From a virus: a stretch of DNA of 21,228 bases. Below, piece after piece: positions 1-7,892 of this stretch. Position numbers and translations under genes: made by a program. A model generated the notes under the pieces. The model saw only the letters and a list, made by a program, of their open reading frames with translations, was not told the DNA's origin and did not search any database. The stretch covers positions 1 to 21,228 of IMG/VR virus record IMGVR_UViG_3300033145_001112; one strand, written 5' to 3'. The stretch's first letter is position 1, and the number at the start of each line of letters is the position of its first letter.

Positions 1-5
1 CTTAG

Positions 6-1433
6 TCATATGGCATCAGCCAGCCTTCGCTTTGCCATAGCAACAGCATTTGCGTCAATATCGCATCCAATAAAACGTCGTCCTAATTTCTTGGCCGCCA
101 ATGCCGTAGTTCCCGCGCCCAAAAACGGATCTACGACAAGTTGGCCCGGTAGCGTGATTCGTTCAATAAAATACATTGCGGGCCCTAAAGATTGCTGCCA
201 TTCATGCAGTTCTTTTTGCCGCGATTCACTAAAAAACGCATCCTCAAACCAATTTCTCGGTACGTAGTTCCCTTTGCTCAAAAACAAAAGCGGCTTTGAC
301 ACCGCTCTTATGTGGTACGGATGTACTAAGTTGTGCGCTCCTGGCTGGTAGAGGGCACCTATCCAGACGTATTGCAGATATTTTTTTAGTTGTTCTAGGA
401 TTTCCGGCAACCAATACTGCGGGGTATACGTTACTAACAACGCCCCCGGCTTGAGCACGTCCGCCGCAAATTTACCCAGCTCGCTCCACAAATGCAGGTA
501 TTCTTTGGGGTAAGGAGGATCGGTAAAAATGAGATTAACAGTTTCTGCTTCAACCTTTAATTCGTGGAAGTCGCAATGATAAAGCTGAATGTTAGTATCT
601 ACACCAGCGTCCGTTTCTTCAATAGCAAGCCTTTTCGCTTCCCTAGCAATTCTCTCTAACCGTTTTAATTCAACTCTTTTTGCCGGGATAGCCTTCCCTG
701 CTATACCGACTGCCTTTATTACTCGTTCAATGTCCCTGGGTTTGTCTACCACAACATACGGCTTTGGCTCCGGTTTTTCAATCAGCATATCGTCTTCTTT
801 GTCATAGCTCTCTTCTAAATCAAATGCACTCTTGTCATAAGTAAATTCCTCGTGACAGTTGTTACACTCTATCTTCTTTGGCCAACCCATATCGTCTAGC
901 CACTTTTTGCTCCATTTTGCGTGGCCGCAGTAAGGACATTCCAACGCAGGAATAGTTAAAAACCAATTCACTTCAGCCTTCTTGTGTCTCCTGGCCGGAT
1001 ACTGCTTGCCGTCAGCGCCGGTGATGGTAGAAGGGTTATTCACGTGTCCGACTTCGGACACCTCATCTCCTAGCCAATCGCACAAAGTGCTTTTAGGCAT
1101 TCCCAGCACCTTCGCTATTCTTCGGTAACTCCACCCCTGCCGGCGCAGCTCCTCGGCTTTCTGCTGCCTCCACTCCTTCGGCAAATGTCGCCGGTGGACG
1201 TTCAGCTTCAACACATGCTCGGCTTTTTCGTCCTCGCTTAATCCAATACGGACAATGCTCGGCCATTCTTTTATTCCTAATTCCTGACACGCTCTTACTC
1301 TATGGTGGCCATCCAAAATATTGCCGTCTTCGTCATATTCAATGGGCACCAAAACGCCCCGCTCTGCTATGTCTGCCTTCAGTGCTTCATATTCTTCTTG
1401 CATAAGTGGAGGTAATAATTGATATTTTTGCAC
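6..1433 (-). CDS. ParB-domain / DNA methyltransferase fusion protein
   Basis: Predicted DNA-modifying enzyme with an N-terminal ParB/sulfiredoxin-like domain. Residues about 1-80 carry the ParB signature DGHHR (41-45). A helix-turn-helix follows at about 100-121 (GWSYRRIAKVLGMPKSTL), then a zinc ribbon with CPYC (166-169) and CNNC (190-193). The C-terminal methyltransferase has catalytic DPPY (305-308) before the SAM-binding DPFLGAGTT (435-443). Motif IV before motif I is the beta-class order, so N6-adenine or N4-cytosine is the likely target. I chose GTG at 1433 because AAAGGAGAG lies 9 bases upstream; the frame stays open to a TTG at 1496, but that lies inside a terminator stem. The gene follows the head gene across that terminator. 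Such fusions occur in phages as anti-restriction or packaging-linked methylases; the role here is inference. Confidence 0.88.
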   Translation of the reverse strand: MQKYQLLPPLMQEEYEALKADIAERGVLVPIEYDEDGNILDGHHRVRACQELGIKEWPSIVRIGLSEDEKAEHVLKLNVHRRHLPKEWRQQKAEELRRQGWSYRRIAKVLGMPKSTLCDWLGDEVSEVGHVNNPSTITGADGKQYPARRHKKAEVNWFLTIPALECPYCGHAKWSKKWLDDMGWPKKIECNNCHEEFTYDKSAFDLEESYDKEDDMLIEKPEPKPYVVVDKPRDIERVIKAVGIAGKAIPAKRVELKRLERIAREAKRLAIEETDAGVDTNIQLYHCDFHELKVEAETVNLIFTDPPYPKEYLHLWSELGKFAADVLKPGALLVTYTPQYWLPEILEQLKKYLQYVWIGALYQPGAHNLVHPYHIRAVSKPLLFLSKGNYVPRNWFEDAFFSESRQKELHEWQQSLGPAMYFIERITLPGQLVVDPFLGAGTTALAAKKLGRRFIGCDIDANAVAMAKRRLADAI

Positions 1434-1477
1434 TTCTTCACTCTCTCCTTTACTGTTTTTCTCTCCCTTTTGACCAA

Positions 1478-1550
1478 TAAAAAACCGCCCTGGCAAGGAG
1501 GCGGAGAGTACTCCTCCTTTTTTCGCCCGTACGCAGCTAGCCAGAGCGGT
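1478..1550 (-). terminator. Nested hairpin terminator between head gene and ParB-methyltransferase
   Basis: Read on the minus strand, an 11-base arm (1550-1540, ACCGCTCTGGC) pairs with 1494-1484 (GCCAGGGCGGT, one G-U pair) and runs straight into six T. Inside the loop a second stem (AAGGAGG at 1519-1513 with CCTCCTT at 1501-1495) is followed by a T-run when read on the plus strand. The structure could therefore stop transcription in both directions. Confidence 0.7.
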
Positions 1551-1587
1551 AATATTCAGTTATCCAAATGTCTATGGCTACTTAAAA

Positions 1588-2439
1588 CTAATAACTCTTA
1601 ACTTCCACCAATCCTGCACAGCAACGACAAGCCACATGGATGGGCGGATACATCTTCGGCCCGAAAGGTGTGTCGAAAGGCACGTCAATCGGCTTCCGCT
1701 GCCCATCGATTTCCAGACACTGGGGGCATCTTCTGTCGTCTGGAGTTGTGACGTATTCTTTCATGAAGTTGGCTGGTAACAGACCCTTGTCTTTTGCGTC
1801 CAACCAGGCCAGGTGCTGACCAGCATTGCTAGCGGTCAATGTCTCAGTGCGCGCAATGTTTTCCGCCCTATCCCGTAACAGCCTCTTAGCATACGCTTCC
1901 GCCCTCTTATCCGCTTCTGCCTTTGACACCCTTGCTTCCAACTGTCTTCTGCGGAAGTTCTCCACCGCCCTGCTCTGGCGTTCAGTAAGCCCTATGTGCT
2001 GGATTATCTTCTTCGCCTGCTCGTAAGGGTGGCCGCCTTCTTCAAAAGCCTGCCGGATGATGCTCCGGATGGCTTTCCTGCTCTCTTCTGTGATCTGCGT
2101 GATCAACTCGCCCGTATGCTGGTTTATAAACTCAACCGCCCTGGGGTTGAGCAGGTCAAATCGAAGCTCCGCTTTCAGTTTTTCGCCCAGCCTCCGGGCG
2201 GTGGCTTTTCCCACTTCATCTACTATTTCCTTTTCCACGGCGGCTAAATCGTTATTCTCCAACGCCTCCGCCATCCTAGAAACAACAACCTCCGCTTGGG
2301 TCGCCGCTACCGCCATCAAGAAAGCCTTTTTTGTTTTGTTTAGCTTGCTATCAGCCACCCTATGCAGCAGCTTCCATTCGGGGTCTTTCGGGTTGACAGC
2401 TTTCAGGATGCGCTGCTTTGGTAGCCTTGAAATGAACAT
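1588..2439 (-). CDS. Phage head morphogenesis protein, Mu gpF / SPP1 gp7 family
   Basis: 283-residue minor head protein, expected to sit inside the prohead near the portal. The N-terminal two thirds are helical and charged. The C-terminal Mu-F-like domain (from about residue 195) has the typical order: RTETLTASNAGQ, then a CPQC pair, then PPIHVACRC near the end. The last two suggest a metal site. Length fits the family. ATG at 2439 overlaps the portal stop as TAATG, which implies translational coupling. Order small terminase, large terminase, portal, Mu-F protein is the standard head-gene order, so the assignment is firm. Confidence 0.92.
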   Translation of the reverse strand: MFISRLPKQRILKAVNPKDPEWKLLHRVADSKLNKTKKAFLMAVAATQAEVVVSRMAEALENNDLAAVEKEIVDEVGKATARRLGEKLKAELRFDLLNPRAVEFINQHTGELITQITEESRKAIRSIIRQAFEEGGHPYEQAKKIIQHIGLTERQSRAVENFRRRQLEARVSKAEADKRAEAYAKRLLRDRAENIARTETLTASNAGQHLAWLDAKDKGLLPANFMKEYVTTPDDRRCPQCLEIDGQRKPIDVPFDTPFGPKMYPPIHVACRCCAGLVEVKSY

Positions 2440-3713
2440 TATTCCTCATCCACTCCCCCGCTTGGCAAGTTCGCAACTTCGAGTAGATATTTCTCAAGTT
2501 CCTTATTCGGGAACAAAGGCATGCCCGCCCCGCTGAGCCGTTGTATAAATTCCCCAAGTTCGCTTAATTCTACGGATTCGATATCCCCGTGGCGAAGCTC
2601 AGGGTAATTCTCGACCTTGAAGTCGTTAAGCTTGAACAGTCTCGGTACGGCATGGGTATTGAGCACGTCTTCGATTTCGTCAAGGAAAGCGCCAATGGCT
2701 ACGGCAAACAGGTTGGTCTTTGAGGACGCCAGTGCATAGCTCCCGACCTTCTGCGTTCCCAGCATAATGAAATCTGCCAGCACCGTCTGGGCGATCTGAG
2801 TATTATAACGCTGGATAATTTCGCCGGTATCAAACTGTCTCCGCCCGCCGGTAGAAAGCAACTGAATATCATACAGCTTATTCCCTTTCTCGTCATAGGA
2901 CAGCGGCATAACTATACCTTCCTGCTGGTCGCGACGGATCTTGGTCACCAGATCTTTAAACTTCTGTAAAGCCGTCCTCTCTGTATCAGTTTGAGGATTG
3001 GCAACATTTGGAGGTACCCACACCACCGGGAGACCAGCCAGGTCACGTTCTATCCCGATCCCTTCAATGGTTTCAATGTTCTTTTTGAACCACCAAGGTT
3101 TGTAAGCATTGCGCAAAATACTGCGACCTTCCGGCGACCCCTTTGTCGCTTCCGTCCTGAAAAGCAGCGACTTTTCTATCGGGATTTCCCTGAGCTTATA
3201 ATCAGGCGGTGCAGATTGTTTCATCGCCTGGATTCCGCCTTCATCATCAAAAACCCATTCAACCAAGGTCTCCTGGGCACGAATAGGTAGCTTACGCCAG
3301 CCGATTCTACCATCATTGAACCTACTGCGCTTGGCAGGATCACGGCTGTCTCCCATGCGACGTTTCAGAACTATCTCATGGTAGCTCCACCCAAACACCA
3401 GCATAGACAGAATTTCGCTAATAGTGTCCTGCCAGGACATAGACATATCGTAAAGACAGGATTCAAGAAACGCCACCGCCTCTCTGTCGGCATTGCTTGC
3501 GCCCGCTGCCTCTACTCGCCAGGTAACCTGGCGACAGAGCATTTTTATTGCGAAGAGAATAGCACCGATGATCGGGTCATTATCACGCATTTCTTTGTAA
3601 ACCCGAATAGCCTTGGTGCCCTGAAGCTCTGGCAACCATTCTTCCTGGATGTAGCCTCCCCAGCATGACAAACCAGTGCTGCCTAACTCAAGAAAAACGT
3701 TTGTTTCTGCCAA
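2439..3713 (-). CDS. Phage portal protein (DUF935 / Mu gp29-like)
   Basis: 424-residue portal, the dodecameric ring at the head vertex that DNA passes through and where terminase docks. It has the features I associate with DUF935/Mu gp29-type portals: an early segment PIIGAILFAIKMLCRQVTW (about 47-65), WSYHEIVLKRR near 110, SLLFRTEATKGSPEGRSILR in the middle, and a Gln/Asn-rich stem region near TQIAQTVLADFIMLG. The start is TTG at 3713 with GGAGG 9 bases upstream, located at the end of the large terminase gene (stop at 3717). Its position between terminase and the Mu-F protein supports the call strongly. Confidence 0.9.
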   Translation of the reverse strand: MAETNVFLELGSTGLSCWGGYIQEEWLPELQGTKAIRVYKEMRDNDPIIGAILFAIKMLCRQVTWRVEAAGASNADREAVAFLESCLYDMSMSWQDTISEILSMLVFGWSYHEIVLKRRMGDSRDPAKRSRFNDGRIGWRKLPIRAQETLVEWVFDDEGGIQAMKQSAPPDYKLREIPIEKSLLFRTEATKGSPEGRSILRNAYKPWWFKKNIETIEGIGIERDLAGLPVVWVPPNVANPQTDTERTALQKFKDLVTKIRRDQQEGIVMPLSYDEKGNKLYDIQLLSTGGRRQFDTGEIIQRYNTQIAQTVLADFIMLGTQKVGSYALASSKTNLFAVAIGAFLDEIEDVLNTHAVPRLFKLNDFKVENYPELRHGDIESVELSELGEFIQRLSGAGMPLFPNKELEKYLLEVANLPSGGVDEE

Positions 3714-3716
3714 AAC

Positions 3717-5162
3717 TTATCGCCTCCAAAGGCTCTCGCCATCTACGCCTATAGGCATTAAAATCACCTTCTGGCTTTGCCCCAGTCTCACAAGCGCCTG
3801 CGTCATGGCATCAACCTGGTCATCATTCGCCCCGTTTGGAAACGCTGCACACTCTTCGATAAAATCATGTATCCAAGGAGCAATACTCGGGTCTGGTAAA
3901 AAAACATTGCCCGCTTCTACCAACGGACTTATTGCCTGTGCTCTGACTAATTTACCGCCTTCTGGATTAACAGCAATAAGTCCAGAAATTTCTCTTTGTA
4001 ACATAGCAATAACAGCAGGTCCGTTGGCTTTATCTTCAACCAGCTTTGCTCTGGCTTGCGGCCACTTGGCCGACAGTTGCCTGACAGCCTGTACCGTCGT
4101 TGGGAAGTCCATGCGCTCCCGCACCTGGTCCAGCAGATATTTATCAGCACCTATGCGCCCCCATACCTGGCCGACGACGTAGCTACCGCTGGAGGTTTCC
4201 TTGAAAGCCATGTCCCAGGATTGAATTATTTCGTCAAACCTGTCCGGCGGCTGACGATAAAACTTCCACCAGGAGCGCTTGAATACTCCGCCTTCCATCG
4301 GTGAAGGCCGCTGTTGGTAAAGCGCATTCCACCAGTAAGAGCCTAACCGAGTCCTTGTCTCTTCCAACGTCTTTTTAGTAAAAAGTTCTGGACAAAGAGG
4401 TTCTCCCGGCTGTCTGCCAAGTGCATCGTTATCTTCGCCCAGAGCTGGCAGGTTAATTACTTCCCATTTATCCCCGCCTTCTTCTTGGGCCTTTAATAGC
4501 CGCCCGGCTAGGTCGTCCTCATGCCAGCGCGTCATCACCAAGACGATGCCCCCGTCTCCCTGTATGCGGGTCGAAAAGGTCGCCCGGTACCAGTCCCACG
4601 TCGCCTCTCGGTAGGTCTGGCTCATAGCTTCCTGGTCATTCTTGACTGGATCGTCAATTATCGCAACATTGGCACCCTTGCCGGTGATTGGCCCCCGGAC
4701 GCCAGCGGTGGTCATCCCGCCTTCGTGCCCCTCTATATCCCACCTGCTTGCTGCTGAGGATTCGGGAGAGACTTTCACCCCAAATAGAGAAGGCCCGAAT
4801 TCTTCCAAAAGGTTTCGGGCCTTTCTACCCCACGTAGCTGCGAAGTCGGCCTCATAACTGGCGAGGATTATGCGCCTGTCCGGAAACATTCCTAGATACC
4901 AGGCCGGAAAATACCGACTGGTCAGCTCACTCTTGCCAAATCTAGGGGGCATAAAGACCATGAGCCGTTTAATCCGTCCGGCCGCCACGTCAACCAGTTT
5001 TCGGTTGAGGAGTAAAAGATGCTCATACGGTATCCACCGGCCCTCGCTCACCGTATACGCAAAGTGCGCTGGCGTCACGGCCCGCAGCGCGGCGTAGGAG
5101 TGCTTCTGCAAGGTCGAGGGCCTGGGGATCAGCGATGATACGCTGGGTAATGTCGTATTCAT
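3717..5162 (-). CDS. Phage terminase large subunit
   Basis: 481-residue DNA-packaging motor. The ATPase half has Walker A MPPRFGKSE (71-79), Walker B VAIIDD (166-171) and a coupling-type motif VMTRWHEDD (209-217). The nuclease half (RNase H-like) shows acidic residues D317 in SWDMAF, E376/D377 in VEDKANG and D447/D448/D451 in NDDQVDAM. All expected catalytic positions are present, so it looks intact. ATG at 5162 lies well inside the small-subunit gene, giving a 140-base overlap. There is no later ATG before the conserved block YEHLLLLNRKLVDVAAGRIKR, which argues for this start. Confidence 0.95.
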   Translation of the reverse strand: MNTTLPSVSSLIPRPSTLQKHSYAALRAVTPAHFAYTVSEGRWIPYEHLLLLNRKLVDVAAGRIKRLMVFMPPRFGKSELTSRYFPAWYLGMFPDRRIILASYEADFAATWGRKARNLLEEFGPSLFGVKVSPESSAASRWDIEGHEGGMTTAGVRGPITGKGANVAIIDDPVKNDQEAMSQTYREATWDWYRATFSTRIQGDGGIVLVMTRWHEDDLAGRLLKAQEEGGDKWEVINLPALGEDNDALGRQPGEPLCPELFTKKTLEETRTRLGSYWWNALYQQRPSPMEGGVFKRSWWKFYRQPPDRFDEIIQSWDMAFKETSSGSYVVGQVWGRIGADKYLLDQVRERMDFPTTVQAVRQLSAKWPQARAKLVEDKANGPAVIAMLQREISGLIAVNPEGGKLVRAQAISPLVEAGNVFLPDPSIAPWIHDFIEECAAFPNGANDDQVDAMTQALVRLGQSQKVILMPIGVDGESLWRR

Positions 5163-5607
5163 GTTTATTCACCGCCTCTGGCCTGGCTGTAGGCTTGCCG
5201 GAAAGAAGCTGCGCGTCCTGAATACCGTAGTGCATAGCGCCTACTACTGCGCGGAGCCAGGCAGCAGTGTCTCGGTCTTTTTTTTGGGTATTGGCCATAA
5301 ATGACCGAGTTTCTTTCACGCCATCTTCCGCCAATCCATAGAGTTCATCTGCCAGGGATTTAAGGCGGTCAACTATATAATTCTTAACTTCGGCTACTGC
5401 AGCTTTGGCGGCCTGCTCAGCCATAGCTTCTAACTTTTTGGGCGTCCCGTCCCGTCCCAGGTGTCCCGTCCCATTTTGTTCTGCAAGCCATCGCCCGATA
5501 GTGGCCCTAGGAATGCCGGTAGCCTTAGCAGCTTCGCGCACAGAAGTTTGTTGAGCCAAAGCAATAGCCTTTTGTTTCTCTTCGTCTGACCATTTGCTCC
5601 TAGCCAT
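5023..5607 (-). CDS. Phage terminase small subunit
   Basis: 194-residue DNA-recognition subunit of terminase. The N-terminus is a helix-turn-helix (about residues 5-41: SVREAAKATGIPRATIGRWL) like other phage small terminases. The middle is helical. The C-terminus has the block EYDITQRIIADPQALDLAEALLRRAA that I recognise from Firmicutes small terminases. The frame also has an ATG two codons upstream (5613); I prefer 5607 because GGCGGTG then sits at a normal distance. The 3' 140 bases also encode the large-subunit N-terminus in another frame. It is the first gene of the late block. Confidence 0.85.
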   Translation of the reverse strand: MARSKWSDEEKQKAIALAQQTSVREAAKATGIPRATIGRWLAEQNGTGHLGRDGTPKKLEAMAEQAAKAAVAEVKNYIVDRLKSLADELYGLAEDGVKETRSFMANTQKKDRDTAAWLRAVVGAMHYGIQDAQLLSGKPTARPEAVNKHEYDITQRIIADPQALDLAEALLRRAAGRDASALCVYGERGPVDTV

Positions 5608-5628
5608 AAACATTCACCGCCAAATCAC

Positions 5629-5651
5629 AAAAAAGCCGTCTCGCGGACGGC
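5629..5651 (-). terminator. Rho-independent terminator just upstream of small terminase
   Basis: Minus-strand GCCGTC (5651-5646), loop CGCGA, GACGGC (5640-5635), then TTTTTT (5634-5629). Stem is perfect. It lies only 21 bases before the small-terminase start, so it either ends the middle transcript or acts as an attenuator for the late operon. Confidence 0.85.
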
Positions 5652-6008
5652 CTCAAAATTTTCTCAACAACATGCTATACCGAAAAACCCTTATTTTTAT
5701 CTCCGAATTAAATAATTGCTGAGGAAAAATATTTTTTTCGGCGGTGACTGCTCCCCATGGCCAAAGCCAGAGGCTTCTAGGGCTTATTGCCCAAGCCTTG
5801 CAGCCCCAAGGCTAAAATGTTTAGTGCTGCGTTTTAAGAAAGATGCAAGCCGCCTTTTATTCCTGATTAAAATCAGGAATATTCACGCACCAGCAGGAAA
5901 ATTCGATCTTTCTGTCGAAGTATTCCTTTGCCGCCGGAGGCGGCATATTTATTTATTTGGCCTTTCTTTTAGTGGAAATATTTTCTTTTTCTTCCTGATA
6001 AAGATTTT
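5652..6008 (-). mobile_element. Structured gene-free spacer, possible IS200/IS605 right-end remnant
   Basis: 357 bases without a convincing gene. On the minus strand it holds a palindromic hairpin (5880-5859, 10-bp arms), GCCGCC/GGCGGC (5944-5930), AGCCTTG/CAAGGCT (5813-5794) and an imperfect hairpin CCTCTGGC-TTTG-GCCATGGG (5773-5753). The last is followed directly by GAGCAGTCA. The latter arrangement resembles, from memory, the right-end hairpin and TnpB guide-RNA 3' end of IS200/IS605 elements. No transposase is present. A late-operon promoter should also lie here, but I see no clear -35/-10 pair. The open plus-strand frame across the area looks spurious. Confidence 0.35.
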
Positions 6009-6224
6009 TCAATCCATGCAGCTAAACTGACACTCCATTCCTAAAACATACCTGCCATCATCGAGTTTTATTATTGTTACACCAGGACTTTCTCTATCGT
6101 CTCTAACAAGCGTACCCCCAATCATTTTATCGACATTATAATTAAAACACACCCAACACCTTCTACCCAAAAACCTACCTTGCGCTGGAAACTTGTTGTA
6201 GTCTATGTTCTCGTGTACCCCCAT
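6009..6224 (-). CDS. Small conserved phage protein, unknown function
   Basis: 71 residues, no recognised domain. It contains two central cysteines (RRCWVCFNYN) and a well-formed C-terminal beta-rich stretch with GGTLVRDD and VTIIKLDDGRYVL, a style I have seen in small Firmicutes phage proteins. ATG at 6224 has AGGAGG about 7 bases upstream and overlaps the end of the preceding gene by 22 bases, so the two are probably coupled. It is the last gene before the late-operon spacer. Confidence 0.65.
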   Translation of the reverse strand: MGVHENIDYNKFPAQGRFLGRRCWVCFNYNVDKMIGGTLVRDDRESPGVTIIKLDDGRYVLGMECQFSCMD

Positions 6225-6436
6225 TTTCTATCCTCCTGCTTTTTTTCTAACTTTTTAATGTGGTCTTCCGCATACTTATACAAACATTCCCAACCACAAA
6301 AGTACAATTCCCACCAGGGTTTTTTGCCTATAGCGTCAACCGCTACTCCCTCCCTCTCTAGTCGTAGCCAATTGACTACAGGCACCCTTTCGCTTTTTCC
6401 GCATTGGTCACACTTAACCCATTCTTCCCTTGGCAT
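6203..6436 (-). CDS. Possible separately initiated zinc-finger protein (internal start)
   Basis: 77 residues from an internal ATG in the same frame as the upstream regulator-like protein. The site AAGGAGG sits 7 bases before the ATG, a better ribosome site than most in the window. The product begins MPREEWVKCDQCGKSE and has CxxC (CDQC) plus a later CGWEC, suggesting a small zinc-binding protein. It ends in a charged helix. Either it is made alone in addition to the fusion, or the stop codon that once separated the genes has been lost. Confidence 0.5.
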   Translation of the reverse strand: MPREEWVKCDQCGKSERVPVVNWLRLEREGVAVDAIGKKPWWELYFCGWECLYKYAEDHIKKLEKKQEDRKWGYTRT

Positions 6437-6985
6437 GATAGGACCTCCTTTTTCTTCTTGGCGAAGTAACCCCTTCTTCGCTGCAAGTCTTGCCGCATAA
6501 TCCAAAATCTTACCCCACCACTCCGAAAAGACTGACGGGCTTTCGATCCAAACGTCCTCCTGCTGCTTCTTCGCTCGTTTCGCCACTGCCTCACAATATT
6601 TATGCTGCACATACGGTATCCAAGCCGGTCTACCCCGGTAACGACCAGCACTGATGCGCCCACACCTTGCCGTCGCTTCGCGCCTGAATTGCAAGACAAG
6701 CCGCAACTTCCACGGCAACCGCCTTTCCACTTCCTCCACAAGCGCAAGCCATTCCTCCGTCTCCCGCAGGTCGGCAAGTTTTTGGCCTTTGCGCCCGGTC
6801 GGGTCGCTAATCTGGTTTCTGCCTCCGGACGGCGTATCAGGCAGTGCCGGCGGTGAAGAGTGCAGTATTTCCTCCCGCTTCCGCTCATACTCCTTTTTAC
6901 GTTCTTCGTAATACAGCAGCCAGCCGGCCACTATGCGGTTGTCCCTCGCCTTTTCCTCGTCCAGCGGAATTTCGCCCTTCGGCAC
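6203..6985 (-). CDS. Probable phage late-gene regulator with C-terminal zinc-finger extension
   Basis: 260 residues from GTG at 6985, chosen because GAGGAGG lies 8 bases upstream. The first two thirds are strongly helical and basic (EEWLALVEEVERRLPWKLRL, then a tryptophan-rich segment SEWWGKILDYAARLAAKKGLL). Gene position, right before the late spacer and terminase, is where RinA/ArpU-type late activators sit; the similarity is positional and compositional only. After LLRQEEKGGPI the same frame continues without a stop into a CDQCGK...CGWEC zinc-finger segment whose own ATG (6436) has a perfect AAGGAGG site. So this may be a read-through fusion of two proteins. Function uncertain. Confidence 0.6.
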   Translation of the reverse strand: MPKGEIPLDEEKARDNRIVAGWLLYYEERKKEYERKREEILHSSPPALPDTPSGGRNQISDPTGRKGQKLADLRETEEWLALVEEVERRLPWKLRLVLQFRREATARCGRISAGRYRGRPAWIPYVQHKYCEAVAKRAKKQQEDVWIESPSVFSEWWGKILDYAARLAAKKGLLRQEEKGGPIMPREEWVKCDQCGKSERVPVVNWLRLEREGVAVDAIGKKPWWELYFCGWECLYKYAEDHIKKLEKKQEDRKWGYTRT

Positions 6986-6998
6986 ACCACACACCTCC

Positions 6999-7172
6999 TC
7001 AGCCCGGAAACCATAACAACCCAGCCCTTCCGGGCTTCGGCCGTTCTTCCATAATCTTCTTCCAGCTCTCAAAAGGCATATCCTCAATTTGACTGCCGGC
7101 ACGCAAGTATTTTTCAACCAACCACCTGAGTTCGGGCTGCTTCCAGATTACATATTCCGCTACGGTTATCAT
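6999..7172 (-). CDS. Small hypothetical protein (57 aa)
   Basis: 57 residues starting MITVAEYVIWKQPELRWLVE and ending GLLWFPG. No family recognised. Tryptophan-rich and helical. ATG at 7172 overlaps the preceding stop as ATGA and has GGAGGAAGG in front. The following gene starts 14 bases downstream and its ribosome site begins at this stop codon, so the three genes form a coupled run. Confidence 0.6.
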   Translation of the reverse strand: MITVAEYVIWKQPELRWLVEKYLRAGSQIEDMPFESWKKIMEERPKPGRAGLLWFPG

Positions 7173-7447
7173 TTTCCTGCCTTCCTCCGGCCTTCCACTG
7201 CTCCAAGACGCCTGTCCAAGTCCTGGCTTACCTGGATGGCAAATTCGTGTGACTTCTGTAGATCTGCCAGCTTACGTTCCAATTCTGCGTACCTGGTGTT
7301 CAACTGCTCGACATTGCGCTCTACTTTCTTGTAATTTTCAGGCAGAACAGAGAAATCCCCCCGCCTAAAATCGACATACCAAGCTACCAAATATGCAACA
7401 AACAGTGCAATGACAACAACAAGCAACACCGGGTTAGTCCTGTTCAA
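7169..7447 (-). CDS. Small membrane-anchored coiled-coil protein
   Basis: 92 residues. Residues about 6-24 (NPVLLVVVIALFVAYLVAW) form one membrane segment. The rest is a charged heptad-like helix (ELERKLADLQKSHEF...) typical of coiled coils. A TTG start at 7447 follows AAGGAG at a somewhat long distance, so the exact start is uncertain. The topology recalls phage inner-membrane spanin- or holin-like accessory proteins, but the position among replication and middle genes does not support a lysis role. Function unknown. Confidence 0.6.
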   Translation of the reverse strand: MNRTNPVLLVVVIALFVAYLVAWYVDFRRGDFSVLPENYKKVERNVEQLNTRYAELERKLADLQKSHEFAIQVSQDLDRRLGAVEGRRKAGK

Positions 7448-7481
7448 AACCCACCCACGCTCCTTCTTTCGCCAGACATAG

Positions 7482-7892
7482 CTAAACTTCTTCCAGAATT
7501 ACCTCCACCCTTGGGCAGTTGCTATAATACTTTCCAGCTTCCACCTCAACCACCTGCGAATCGTCGCAATACGCCAGCCCGTTAAGCCCGTCCTCGATGA
7601 TTTTGATTATATTCGACATATCGGGCTTCTTTGTGGGCCTAATGTCGCCCCGCTCCATTGCTGCCGCCTTGACCTTTGAAGCTGACTTCGGAATCTGGAG
7701 ATAAGCTATTATTTTCATTTTCACCGGGTGCTTGAACGGCATCTCCTGGCCGTATTTTTGTATGTATAGCTGTTTGACTAGTGTTTCATAGTTTACCGTT
7801 TCTTTAGGTGTATACGGTACGCCGTTTTTCAGCACCCTAGGTCTCTGCTTGCCCATAGGCCTGCCGGGGATTGACAGCACCCTAATCGTCAT
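7482..7892 (-). CDS. RusA-family Holliday junction resolvase
   Basis: 136 residues, full length for RusA. It cleaves four-way junctions made during phage recombination and replication. N-terminal beta strand IRVLSIPGRPMGKQRPR is the family opening. The catalytic block KKPDMSNIIKIIEDGLNGL provides D91, N94, K97 and D101, and YCDDSQV gives D110/D111; the set of acidic residues expected for metal binding is complete. ATG at 7892 overlaps the upstream gene by 11 bases. A broken relative of the same family lies 0.5 kb upstream. Confidence 0.9.
   Translation of the reverse strand: MTIRVLSIPGRPMGKQRPRVLKNGVPYTPKETVNYETLVKQLYIQKYGQEMPFKHPVKMKIIAYLQIPKSASKVKAAAMERGDIRPTKKPDMSNIIKIIEDGLNGLAYCDDSQVVEVEAGKYYSNCPRVEVILEEV

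Noticed and set aside
5716-6030. Plus-strand 104-codon frame in the late spacer
   Set aside because: No ribosome site, antisense to all genes, and it runs through hairpins; unlikely to be coding.
6376-6888. 170-codon frame overlapping the regulator-like gene
   Set aside because: Out of frame with better supported gene, arginine/serine-rich shadow with no ribosome site.
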